Shown here piece after piece: positions 26,697 through 34,771 of a stretch of 39,200 nucleotides of DNA. Under the pieces are notes generated by a model. It had not been told where the DNA came from. It made no database searches and worked only from the letters and a program-made list of their open reading frames with translations. Every line of letters starts with the position of its first letter. Within the stretch, counting starts at the first letter, position 1. The position numbers were made by a program, and so were the translations under genes. The stretch is from Komagataeibacter europaeus LMG 18890 (GTDB taxonomy: Bacteria > Pseudomonadota > Alphaproteobacteria > Acetobacterales > Acetobacteraceae), in NCBI RefSeq assembly GCF_000285295.1, contig NZ_CADP01000024.1:1-39200 (forward strand), in the 5' to 3' direction.

Positions 26697-28046
26697 TTAT
26701 TTACTTCTGGCCACGGCCCGTCGGGAACTGTCCAGTTCCGCCTGAAGCACCGGGTCCAGTGTCAGGAACCACGCAAGGCAGGCGCTCAGCAGGTAGATGC
26801 CCGCATAGATGCACATGACGCCGAAGATGCCAAAGCCTGGTTCAAAGAGGTAGACGACAGCAGGCCCGATCCACACACTCGCCCCGGCCCCAAGGTTGAG
26901 CAGCGACATCGCGGCCGGTTTGTCATCGGGTGCCAGGTAGGGCATCAGCGCCGAAAGCGGCACGTAAGCGGCCAACGTCATACCATACAGCGCCCCGGCC
27001 AGCAGCGTGGGCAGCATGTGCCCCGGCCCGAAATGGGTGGGGCACCAGTACAGCAGCAGCGTGCTGATGGCCGACCCCACGCCGCCCCCCAGCATGACCG
27101 TGCCGCGCCAGCTCAGCCAGTCGCTCAGTATGCCGAACAGGAGGTTCCAGATCACGTTGGAGATGAAAATGGCCTGCAGCACCAGCAGCCACTGCCCCAG
27201 GCTGAAATGCAGGTCGTGCATGAAATACAGCGGCAGGCAGACCAGAAAGCCGAATTCAGCCGAGGTATCAATAGCCCGGACAATACAGCCCAGACCAACC
27301 TTGGGCCGTTCCCACGCAATGGACAGCGAGGCGAACAGGGTTTGTAGCGGGTGCCTGTCCGCACTGGCGGCATGGAGATTGCCGTGTGTTTCCCGAATGC
27401 CGCCCAGCGCCATGATCCCGCCAAGCATCACAAGGCCAAGTGCGAGCCACAGCGTTGCGATCGGGCCGATATGGGGAATGGTGTAACGGGCAAATACGGA
27501 GCCAAGTGTTGGCATGCCGCCGGTAAAGCAGAACCAGAACCACCCGACGGCGGAACCCAGCCTGCCAGGATTGACCGTTGTCACCACCCAGACCAGGAAG
27601 CCGAACGCGAAAAGCGGATACCCAAATCCCCGGATGCCATACAACAGGAGCATGAGCGGGTAGGACCGCGCAGGCAGCGCCAGCAGCAGGAAGCCGACCT
27701 GCAACACCCCCCAGATCGAAAGCCCGATCAGCATGACCCGCCGCGCCCCCCACAGGTCGGACAGCGCACCGGACAGCCACGCCGCAACCGCAGCACTCAG
27801 CCCGTAGATGGTGAACAACAGGGCCACGTCATGTTCGCTAAACCCCATGCTGACAAGGTAGGGGGAGAGATAGCCGCTCTCCACCCCATCGCCCGTCATG
27901 AAGATCAGGACCCCGGCAAACCCCCATGCCAGTGCGGGGGGCATGCCAATGCGGGAAAGGAACCGGCCAAGGGCCGTGCGCGGTCTTTCCTCGTGCGGTA
28001 TTTCATCCTCGACCCGCATGGGGTCGAGCAGGACTGTCTGGGCCAT
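26697..28046 (-). CDS. MFS transporter, polyol permease family
   Basis: This is a 449-residue, 12-helix transporter. It contains FMTGDGVESGYLSPYLVSMG, WLSGALSDLWGARRVMLIGL (the loop 2-3 MFS motif) and LLLYGIRGFGYPLFAFGFLV. The last is typical of the DalT/RbtT (arabitol/ribitol) permease family. Start ATG 28046 is preceded by GGAGGG; an ATG at 28061 lies before that site. It imports a polyol or ketose by proton symport. It lies between the kinase and dehydrogenase genes, supporting uptake followed by oxidation and phosphorylation. Confidence 0.88.
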   Translation of the reverse strand: MAQTVLLDPMRVEDEIPHEERPRTALGRFLSRIGMPPALAWGFAGVLIFMTGDGVESGYLSPYLVSMGFSEHDVALLFTIYGLSAAVAAWLSGALSDLWGARRVMLIGLSIWGVLQVGFLLLALPARSYPLMLLLYGIRGFGYPLFAFGFLVWVVTTVNPGRLGSAVGWFWFCFTGGMPTLGSVFARYTIPHIGPIATLWLALGLVMLGGIMALGGIRETHGNLHAASADRHPLQTLFASLSIAWERPKVGLGCIVRAIDTSAEFGFLVCLPLYFMHDLHFSLGQWLLVLQAIFISNVIWNLLFGILSDWLSWRGTVMLGGGVGSAISTLLLYWCPTHFGPGHMLPTLLAGALYGMTLAAYVPLSALMPYLAPDDKPAAMSLLNLGAGASVWIGPAVVYLFEPGFGIFGVMCIYAGIYLLSACLAWFLTLDPVLQAELDSSRRAVARSK

Positions 28047-28189
28047 GGTACCCTCCAACATCGCGGATGGCGCAATGTGGGCGCGCTCTTTCCGCAGAAG
28101 GTGTTATTATTGTTATTGCAGGGATGGTGGTGCCCATGGCCGCAGATGATGACCATGGGGAGGTAATGATTACGCCCGTGCGGGCATTT

Positions 28190-29962
28190 TCAGGCTTCGG
28201 CAATAGCGGACAGGCTGGCCGCCATGGTTTGCAGGATCAGGCAGCACGACGTGGCCCCCGCATCCAGCACGCCACGGGAGCGCTCACCCAGCCTGCTGGC
28301 CCGGCCGATGCGCGCCACCAGGTCACGGGTTGAATCACGCCCCTGTTCCGCAGCCGCCGACATGGCGGCAAGTGCGGGCTTCAGCCCCTGCCCTTCCGCC
28401 GCGTGATAGGCCTTGACGGCTGGCACGAGCGTGTCCATCAGCGTCTTGTCGCCTACATCGGCATTACCCAGCGAGCGGATGCCCGCTTCCGCCCCGTCCA
28501 GCATCAGGCCGAACAGGTGGGCGTCGATACAGGTGACACCTGCCAGCGGCTTCGCCAGCCCTTCAAAAAACCGCCCGTAAAGCGGTCCCATCGAGCCACC
28601 AATGCCAGCCATGAGCGAATCCGAAAGCGCTCGCAACCCGCCTTCCATCGTGGGCGGCGCATCGCCCAGCGCCTGACCACAGCGGGCAAAGCCCTTGGCC
28701 ATGTTGATGCCGTGGTCGCCATCACCGATCTTGCCATCGATCTCGCTCAGCCAGTCACGCGCCCCGACAATGGCACTGACCAGGGCGGGCACGACCGTGC
28801 GCGTGTTCCCGACCGCGATCCCCGATGTCGGGATGTAGCGTTCGGTTTCTGCTGTTGCCGCATGGGCGGCAAGGTCATGCGCGCTCGCACCCGGTGCCTC
28901 GGCTGCGGGTTCTTCGGGCGTATCGCCAACACGGGTCAGGCCAATGGCATGGGCGGGATGGGACATGAGCCGGTCCAGTTCCGCATCCAGCTTCATGACC
29001 GTCAGCGTCACCCCCTTCATGTCCAGGGACGTAAACAGGTTGCCGACGAAGTTGTGGCGGATGGTGATGCCGCGTTCGCGCATGATGTCAGCGATATCGG
29101 CAAACAGCACGTAAAGCTCAATGACCGGCGTGGCGCCAAGGCCGGATACCAGTACCGTCACCTCATCTCCCGCCCCGAACGGCAGGTCGGGCAGGATATG
29201 GTTGCACATCATCCGCGCGATCTCGCGCGACGAACCCAGTTTGCTGATCTCCACCCCCGGTTCGCCATGATGGCCGATGCCGACTTCCATCGTCCCGGCC
29301 TCGATCATGAAATTGGGGTGGCCGTTGGCGACAATGGTACACGGTGAAAGGCCAACACCGATCGAACGCGTATTGTCGATGGCCTTGCGGGCGGTCGCCA
29401 GCACGTCCTCCAGGGAAGCCCCTTCCTCCGCACGGGCACCGGCGGCCTTCCACATCAGGATTTCGCCCGCGACACCGCGTCTGCGGGCCGCGTCATCTTT
29501 CGGGGCCGAGGCCACATCGTCATTGGCGACCACCGTGCCCACGGCAATTCCCTCGCGCGTTGCATCATCCACGGCCAGACGGACATTCATGGTGTCGCCC
29601 GCGTAATTGCCGAACAGGCAGGCGACCCCCGCGCCGTTATCCGCCTCACGCATCGCATCAAGGAAACTGGCCGCCGTGGGAGAGGAAAAGATTTCCCCGA
29701 TCGCCACCGCATCCAGCATGCCCCTGCCCACATAGCCAAGGAATGCCGGTTCGTGGCCGGAGCCGCCGCCGGTAATCACACCGACCTTGCGCACCGCACT
29801 CTTGCACGCACGGCGCAGGACACGCGGGTTTTTCGTGCCCGCCAGGATATCGGGATGCGCCAGCAGGTAGCCGCGGATTCCGTCTTCAACGATCTGGTCG
29901 GGATCATTGAAGATACGGTCCAGCGGGCGTGCGGCACGCAGGTGAATGTCGATGGTATTCAT
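28190..29962 (-). CDS. DhaK-DhaL fused ketose kinase (dihydroxyacetone/D-erythrulose kinase)
   Basis: This is a 590-residue ATP-dependent kinase. The DhaK domain (1-330) has GGGSGHEPAF (65-74) and GNYAGD (118-123), then MEVGIGHHGEPG with the His (232) that binds the substrate carbonyl covalently. After a linker (350-370), the DhaL domain holds GKIGDGDHG (410-418), which binds ADP and Mg. ATP-dependent single-chain enzymes of this kind phosphorylate dihydroxyacetone, glyceraldehyde or erythrulose. The neighbours (polyol SDR, EryI/DerI-like isomerase, transketolase, transaldolase) make D-erythrulose the better guess. If the substrate were dihydroxyacetone, no isomerase of this type would be needed. 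The ATG at 29962 is used; a frame to 29992 lacks a good site. First gene of the operon. Confidence 0.88.
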   Translation of the reverse strand: MNTIDIHLRAARPLDRIFNDPDQIVEDGIRGYLLAHPDILAGTKNPRVLRRACKSAVRKVGVITGGGSGHEPAFLGYVGRGMLDAVAIGEIFSSPTAASFLDAMREADNGAGVACLFGNYAGDTMNVRLAVDDATREGIAVGTVVANDDVASAPKDDAARRRGVAGEILMWKAAGARAEEGASLEDVLATARKAIDNTRSIGVGLSPCTIVANGHPNFMIEAGTMEVGIGHHGEPGVEISKLGSSREIARMMCNHILPDLPFGAGDEVTVLVSGLGATPVIELYVLFADIADIMRERGITIRHNFVGNLFTSLDMKGVTLTVMKLDAELDRLMSHPAHAIGLTRVGDTPEEPAAEAPGASAHDLAAHAATAETERYIPTSGIAVGNTRTVVPALVSAIVGARDWLSEIDGKIGDGDHGINMAKGFARCGQALGDAPPTMEGGLRALSDSLMAGIGGSMGPLYGRFFEGLAKPLAGVTCIDAHLFGLMLDGAEAGIRSLGNADVGDKTLMDTLVPAVKAYHAAEGQGLKPALAAMSAAAEQGRDSTRDLVARIGRASRLGERSRGVLDAGATSCCLILQTMAASLSAIAEA

Positions 29963-30300
29963 GGAACTTTCCCGTCTTTCCTCGTGCGACATTGGGCCGC
30001 CTTGTTGTTTTTGGTCCAGCTTCCGGAACTTTTGTAATTCTTCCGGAACACCTGTTTACGCGGAATCGTAGAACGAAAGCATCTCGCATAAGCTATAACG
30101 CCTTTAACGCACATATTTCTGGCGTTTTCATATCACTATAACGTGATAAAGGCAGATATATCCGGTTTACAAAGGTTATTATAATTGTCGTTTGTGCCGT
30201 TTAGTTATCTTTTGTGCGGCGCACAACGCAAAACCTCTGCAACAGGAACACCGCCGGGCGTCCTTCGCTCCACGGATGCCCGGATAAAAGGATACACATC
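29963..30300. promoter_or_regulatory. Divergent promoter and operators of the kinase operon and isomerase/SorC genes
   Basis: This 338-bp region holds several symmetric motifs. TTCCGGAA occurs twice, within CTTCCGGAAC at 30020-30029 and 30040-30049, exactly 20 bp apart. TATCAC-TATAAC-GTGATA is a perfect dyad (30131-30148). TTGTGC-GGC-GCACAA is a perfect dyad (30212-30226), and its half site TTTGTGC also lies at 30191, again 20 bp apart. SorC proteins bind as tetramers to paired dyads, which fits this spacing. The rpiB-like gene has AAAGGA before its ATG. Confidence 0.6.
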
Positions 30301-30750
30301 ATGGATATCGCCATTGGCTGCGACGAAGCAGCATTCACCCTGAAGGAAACCATCCGTGATTTCCTTACAGCGGAAGGCCATGCCATTACCGATTACGGTA
30401 CATATGACGGCGCGCCGGTCCTCTATCCCGACATTGCCGTCACCGTGGCTGAAGCCATCAAGGCCGGAAAGCACGAACGCGGCATCCTTCTGTGCGGGAC
30501 GGGAATCGGGGTCGCCATCAGCGCCAACAAGGTTCATGGCATCCGCGCCGCCCAGACACACGACACCTATTCCGCCGAGCGGGCCATGAAGAGCAATAAC
30601 GCCCAGATCATTACATTGGGCGCGCGCGTAATCGGCCCCGAACTTGCCAAAACGATCGTGAAAGCGTACCTCTCATCGGAGTTTCCCGGCGGCCCGTCAG
30701 CCGAAAAGATCAGCCGCATTGCCTATTACGAGGAACGCCTCCCTGTCTGA
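30301..30750 (+). CDS. RpiB-fold isomerase, probably D-erythrulose-4-phosphate isomerase (EryI/DerI-like)
   Basis: This is a 149-residue enzyme of the RpiB/LacAB fold. Common features are CGTGIG with Cys65, SANKVHGIRAA, and the ALGARVIG-type strand near the C-terminus. Two family positions differ from classical ribose-5-phosphate isomerase B. The usual GSDHAGF is GCDEAAF (Glu9 for His), and the HNDAN segment is SNNAQ (Ser98 for His). This pattern, with THDTYSAERAMKSNN, is what I recall from EryI of Brucella and DerI of Mycobacterium, which convert D-erythrulose 4-phosphate to D-erythrose 4-phosphate. Divergent from the kinase operon; the SorC gene overlaps its end. Confidence 0.85.
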   Translation: MDIAIGCDEAAFTLKETIRDFLTAEGHAITDYGTYDGAPVLYPDIAVTVAEAIKAGKHERGILLCGTGIGVAISANKVHGIRAAQTHDTYSAERAMKSNNAQIITLGARVIGPELAKTIVKAYLSSEFPGGPSAEKISRIAYYEERLPV

Positions 30751-31807
30751 CAATCCGCGTAAAACACCCCGCACGGCATCGTCCGAACGCCCACGGCGGC
30801 GGTCAGGATCGCGCGATGCCGTGCAGGCCGCGCCAGATGCAAAACCCGGTGGACGTACGGAAGTCACGCTGGATCAGGTAACGGAAATCGCGGCTCTCTA
30901 TTACCTTGAGCAGGTGACACAGGAAGACCTGTCCAGGCGGTTTTCCATGTCGCGCCCGACCATCAGCAAACTGCTCAAGCGCGCGCGCGAAGAAGGCATT
31001 GTCGATATCCGTGTACGCGCCCGCCCGGCCGCCGCGGCCGCACTTGAGCAGGAATTCCAGCGCCGCTTTGGTATTGCCCGACTGCTGACGGCAGTGGACC
31101 AGCGCGACCAGGACGCCCAGCGTGACAGCGTGGCCGCCATCGTCGCCATGCATCTCGACAGCATCTTGCAAGACGAGATGATCATTGCCGTGGGCATGGG
31201 CCGTAATATCGCAGCCATCGCCAGCCATATCGGCATGCCCGTGACCCGCGCCATTACCTTTGTCTCCGCCATTGGCGGGTCTATGCGCGCGGGCGAGCAT
31301 ATGAGTTCGGACCACATATGCCGCCGCCTTGCTGCGCGGTTTGGGGGCGAGAGCGAGACGCTGTATGCCCCGGCCCTGGTGGCCGATGCACAGATGCGCC
31401 GCGCGCTGATGGCCAATGACGTCGTGCAGCATACGCTGAACCGGGCGCGGCGCGCCGATATCGCCCTGATCGGCATTGGCGATGTCAATGAAGACAGCAA
31501 CATGGTGCGCATGGGCTGGTTTTCCCCCGCCGAAATCGCGGCCTCGAAACTTGCAGGCGCGATTGGCGACATGATGGGGTATGATTTCATCACGATTGCA
31601 GGCAAGCCGGCCGACGTGCCCATGCAGGGGCGTGTCATCGGTCTTTCGCTTGACGAGTTGCGGCGCATCCCCAATGTCATCGCCATTGCATCGGAAAGCA
31701 CGAAGATCGTCGCCATCCTGGCCGCCCTGCGCACGGGCACCATCACCACGCTGGCCACGACCGAAGCCAATGCCCGCACCATCCTGGAACTGGATGCCAC
31801 GGCATAA
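30719..31807 (+). CDS. SorC-family sugar-responsive transcriptional regulator
   Basis: This protein has up to 362 residues. A helix-turn-helix (EIAALYYLEQVTQEDLSRRF, then RPTISKLLKRAREEGIVDI) is followed by the sugar-phosphate-binding SorC domain (VGMGRNIAAIA, GGSMRAGEHMSSDHICRRLA, GDVNEDSNMVRMGWFSPAE). SorC proteins bind sugars or their phosphates and control catabolic operons. The TTG at 30719 gives a start inside the isomerase gene; a GTG at 30821 would give a 328-residue protein and is equally possible. It follows the isomerase directly and is divergent from the kinase operon, which it most likely controls together with itself. Confidence 0.9.
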   Translation: MPITRNASLSDNPRKTPRTASSERPRRRSGSRDAVQAAPDAKPGGRTEVTLDQVTEIAALYYLEQVTQEDLSRRFSMSRPTISKLLKRAREEGIVDIRVRARPAAAAALEQEFQRRFGIARLLTAVDQRDQDAQRDSVAAIVAMHLDSILQDEMIIAVGMGRNIAAIASHIGMPVTRAITFVSAIGGSMRAGEHMSSDHICRRLAARFGGESETLYAPALVADAQMRRALMANDVVQHTLNRARRADIALIGIGDVNEDSNMVRMGWFSPAEIAASKLAGAIGDMMGYDFITIAGKPADVPMQGRVIGLSLDELRRIPNVIAIASESTKIVAILAALRTGTITTLATTEANARTILELDATA

Positions 31808-31828
31808 GGAAATGGAATGAAAGTTTTT

Positions 31829-32871
31829 CCCGCGTATCAACAAGACAGTACGGCCTTACCGGGCGTATTTTGCCATCCCATATGGAGTTGAGTGGCTGGA
31901 GTTCTGGTGATGTTGAAAGTCATGAAGGGTCTGACAGACGTTGAGTTCGAGCGTTTCTAGAGCACGGAAGAAGCCTATATCGCGGCGTTGGTGATGCCGC
32001 GTCGGAAGGCATTGATGACCTGCCCGTCCTGCGGCCACGAGCGGAATTACCTCTGTGGTCGTCGGGTGGGGTGCACACGCTGCAACCGTCGCTGGTCGGT
32101 CACGGCCGGCACGGTGATGAGCAGCACGAAACTTCTGCTCACGATCTGGTTTCGGGCCATGCACATCATGACCAGCACCAAACAGGGTGCCTCGGCCATC
32201 GAACTGGGCCGTCGGCTGGGCGTGAGCTATCCGACGGCGTGGTATCTTGCCAAACGCCTGCGCCGCGCCATGACCGAACGTGAAACCCGTTATCTTCTCG
32301 GTGGTTCAGGTCCGGACGGTGCCCCCGCCGTGGTCGAGGCAGACGATGTTTATCTGGGAGGCGAGCGAAACCAGAGCTCGGGTCCGCGAGGCAAGACCAG
32401 GATGATCGCAGCAACCGAGCGGTATGAAGAGGGTCGTATGGGCCATGTCACCATGCGGATGGTGGCCGGCTTCACCAGCAGGGCGGTGCGGGCATTCGCC
32501 GATATCTGCCTGACGGCAACCGTCAGGGTTCATACCGATGGCCTGAAGGCTTTTCTGGCTTTCGGCACATCTGTGCGATCCCATGTGGTCACTGTCAGCG
32601 GCAGCAGACGCCCCTCCCGCCAGCGCACCGCGCCGTTCCACGGCCTCAATACCGCCATCGCCAATCTGAGCACGGCCCTCAAGGCAACGCACAAGGCCAT
32701 CGCCCCGCAGCACACATCCGATTATCTCGGCGCTTTCTGCTGGACCACAAATCGAAGGCACAACATGCCCGGCATGATCCACGCCGCATGCCGTGCCATA
32801 GCAACCTCTTCAATCCTTACCCGCCATCGCACATACGACGAAATTCCCGTGCTGCTTGATTGATAAGCGGG
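31829..32871 (+). mobile_element. IS1595-family insertion sequence, about 1043 bp
   Basis: The ends are inverted repeats: left CCCGCGTATCAACAAG, and the right end read inward CCCGCTTATCAATCAAG. They are flanked by nearly identical octamers AAGTTTTT (31821-31828) and AAATTTTT (32873-32880), consistent with the 8-bp target duplication of this family. The flanks are the first bases of the twin-hairpin repeat, so the element inserted into that repeat, just after the SorC gene. Confidence 0.75.
31910..32863 (+). pseudogene. IS1595-family transposase with early amber stop
   Basis: The reading frame starts near 31910-31922 (MKGLTDVEFERF) but meets TAG at 31958-31960. It then continues in the same frame with STEEAYIAAL, the zinc-ribbon CPSCGH with CTRCNRRWSVTAGTVM, a helix-turn-helix (ELGRRLGVSYPTAWYLAKRL), and the ISXO2-like catalytic domain (VEADDVYLGGE, VHTDGLKAF, YLGAFCWTTNRR). 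A start at the ATG at 31994 or GTG at 31988 would give about 290 residues without the first 25. The nonsense codon probably lowers or abolishes activity. The rest is intact. Confidence 0.8.
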
Positions 32872-32950
32872 AAAATTTTTGGGTGCCGCCTTTTTTTAAA
32901 AAAGCGGCGTTCTTCGAAGCTTTTTGAAAAAAGCTTCACCAAAAACTTCC
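32871..32950. repeat. Twin-hairpin repeat, copy 3 (split by IS1595)
   Basis: It contains GGGTGCCGCCTTTTTTT with its arm AAAAAAGCGGC, then GAAGCTTTTTGAAAAAAGCTTC, and the outer arm CCAAAAACTTCC. The first bases of the repeat (GAAAGTTTTT at 31819-31828) remain on the other side of the IS1595 element. Before insertion it lay directly after the SorC stop, like a terminator. Confidence 0.75.
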
Positions 32951-33139
32951 TTCCGGTTTGCCGCCCGTTTTACAGGGGGCTGGCCCTGATTTTCGGGCGC
33001 AATCTGCTACCCGAAAAAACCGGGCGCGTCATATAAAATCCGACGTAAAAAACGCATGACTGTGATTACCGACAAACGCTGGTCTTTCCCCCTGCACATC
33101 CATATCTGCGCGTGAACAATTTTTTCGTGAGCAATCTGG

Positions 33140-34069
33140 ATGAAGAATACCGGCCTTTCGGCAGGCATGATGCTGGCATTCGCGGCATACGCCTCGTTTT
33201 CGATCAGTGACGCCTATTCCAAGCTGCTGGCAGGACAGATCGATCCGTTTGAAGTGGCGTTTTCCGGCGGCGTCTTCGGCCTGCTGCTCATTCCCTTCAT
33301 ACGCGGAAAAAACGAATCCTACCGTGACCTGTTCGTGGTCCGGCAGCCGGTTATGTGGCTGGTGCGAGCAGCCGCCACCTTTGCCGCCACGGCGGCGAGT
33401 GTCGAAGCCTTCATGCTCCTGCCCATGCCGGAAGCCTTTTCACTCATTTTCCTCATGCCGCTTTTCGTGACCATCCTCTCGGTCGTGCTGCTGCGTGAAA
33501 AGGTTTCCACATTGGGCTGGCTGTCCGTCATCGTGGGCTTTATCGGCGTGCTGATCGTACTGCGGCCCGGCCTGCGTGCGCTCCACTTCGGGCATCTGTG
33601 CGCGCTGATCTCGGCTGTGGCCAATGCGGTGGGCGTCATTGCCTACCGGATGTCAGGGCGCAACACGCCGCGCCTGTCCATGTTCAGCTCCAGCCTGTGC
33701 GGCCCGCTGGTGGGCAACGGCGCGCTGATGCTCGCCCACGCCCACTGGCCGCAGGGCAGCACGGTATGGATGTTCCTGTTCGGCTATGGATTCCTTGCCG
33801 CACTGGGGCAGCTGCTTATGATGATGGCGGCAACCCGGTCCACGGCCAGCGCAATCGCCCTGCCGCAATACAGCCAGATGCTGTGGGCCGTGGCCTTCAG
33901 CTTCTATGTCTTTCATGAACCACTGGATGACTGGACCTTTGCGGGCATCGCGGTGATTATCGTGTCAGGCCTGTTCAAATGGGCCTATCCACGTGTTGCA
34001 GCCAGGATCGCCGTCATAAAGCAGCAGAGAGCCGTTCAGCCACCATGTGGCCCGTATCCGTTCGCCTGA
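33140..34069 (+). CDS. DMT-superfamily (EamA) transporter
   Basis: This is a 309-residue inner-membrane protein with ten likely helices in two EamA repeats. MLAFAAYASFSISDAYSKLL starts the first. LPMPEAFSLIFLMPLFVTIL, VSTLGWLSVIVGFIGVLIVL and AIALPQYSQMLWAVAFSFYV are typical EamA segments. Such proteins export or import small metabolites; the substrate cannot be inferred. It stands alone, with a poor ribosome binding site. The gene upstream is the IS1595 transposase and the one downstream the siderophore receptor. Confidence 0.88.
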   Translation: MKNTGLSAGMMLAFAAYASFSISDAYSKLLAGQIDPFEVAFSGGVFGLLLIPFIRGKNESYRDLFVVRQPVMWLVRAAATFAATAASVEAFMLLPMPEAFSLIFLMPLFVTILSVVLLREKVSTLGWLSVIVGFIGVLIVLRPGLRALHFGHLCALISAVANAVGVIAYRMSGRNTPRLSMFSSSLCGPLVGNGALMLAHAHWPQGSTVWMFLFGYGFLAALGQLLMMMAATRSTASAIALPQYSQMLWAVAFSFYVFHEPLDDWTFAGIAVIIVSGLFKWAYPRVAARIAVIKQQRAVQPPCGPYPFA

Positions 34070-34771
34070 AACACAATGAGCCTGCCACCAGCATACAACT
34101 ATTAATCCGATGACCGTCATGGAGCACGCGGTACATGTCTTTCATGCGCCCACGCTTCTTTCGCCGGGGTAAACTCGCCTCATGGCACATGCTCTATGCC
34201 TCGATGCAATCCAATCATATCCGATGTACGGCCTGAGAAGATCCCTTGCCTCGGACGATTTATTTCACGCTTCGTCTTCCAGTGCGTGAAATAACCGGAT
34301 TTCCAACTCCGATCGTCCAGTTAAGCAGAGGCGACCGGGCGCATGACATCACGTCATCAATTATATTAGGGCAGCAGGTCACCAGTTCCTTATTCTCCCG
34401 GGTTTTGGTGAGTCCAAGGCAACTGTTTCGGATTCTTCCCGTTGCGGTTCGCGCGACGCCTTTCCGCGACTACGGGACAGAGCCCCGCCGAATACAAAAT
34501 ATTACAAAGTGCCGAAAAGGCGTTCACGTTCATGCCTCTTCGGCTGCACGTGACGCAGCCCGGAGCACGTCTGATGGCTGGAATCCAGACATTAGCTGAA
34601 GGTAACGCCCATTAACGTCAGCGGCATGACGCGCTCTATCGAGGTGACGATACGCTCCAGACCTGATGACGAATTTCGAGCATGTGTCCCGCACGGCTGC
34701 GCGCCTGCTATTGCAAATTACTATCAGTCGCGGAATAAGGTGCCGGAAACATCATTCTATGGGCTTTGATA
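34070..34771. promoter_or_regulatory. 700-bp gene-free region with candidate Fur-type site
   Basis: No gene was recognised. At 34711-34726 the sequence TTGCAAATTACTATCA lies 46 bp before the receptor start. It resembles the AT-rich dyads bound by Fur-type regulators (TGATA...TTGCAA in reverse). The rest shows no clear structure. Confidence 0.3.

Noticed and set aside
28047-28189. Possible short gene or riboswitch between kinase and permease genes
   Set aside because: It shows only small palindromes (CCATGG twice, GCCCGTGCGGGC) and no conserved fold or frame that I recognise.
28403-29347. 314-codon plus-strand frame
   Set aside because: Antisense to the DhaK-type kinase, with no recognisable motif.
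30301-30750. Plain ribose-5-phosphate isomerase B
   Set aside because: The two histidine positions typical of RpiB are replaced, and the SNNAQ and THDTYSAER segments agree better with EryI/DerI enzymes.
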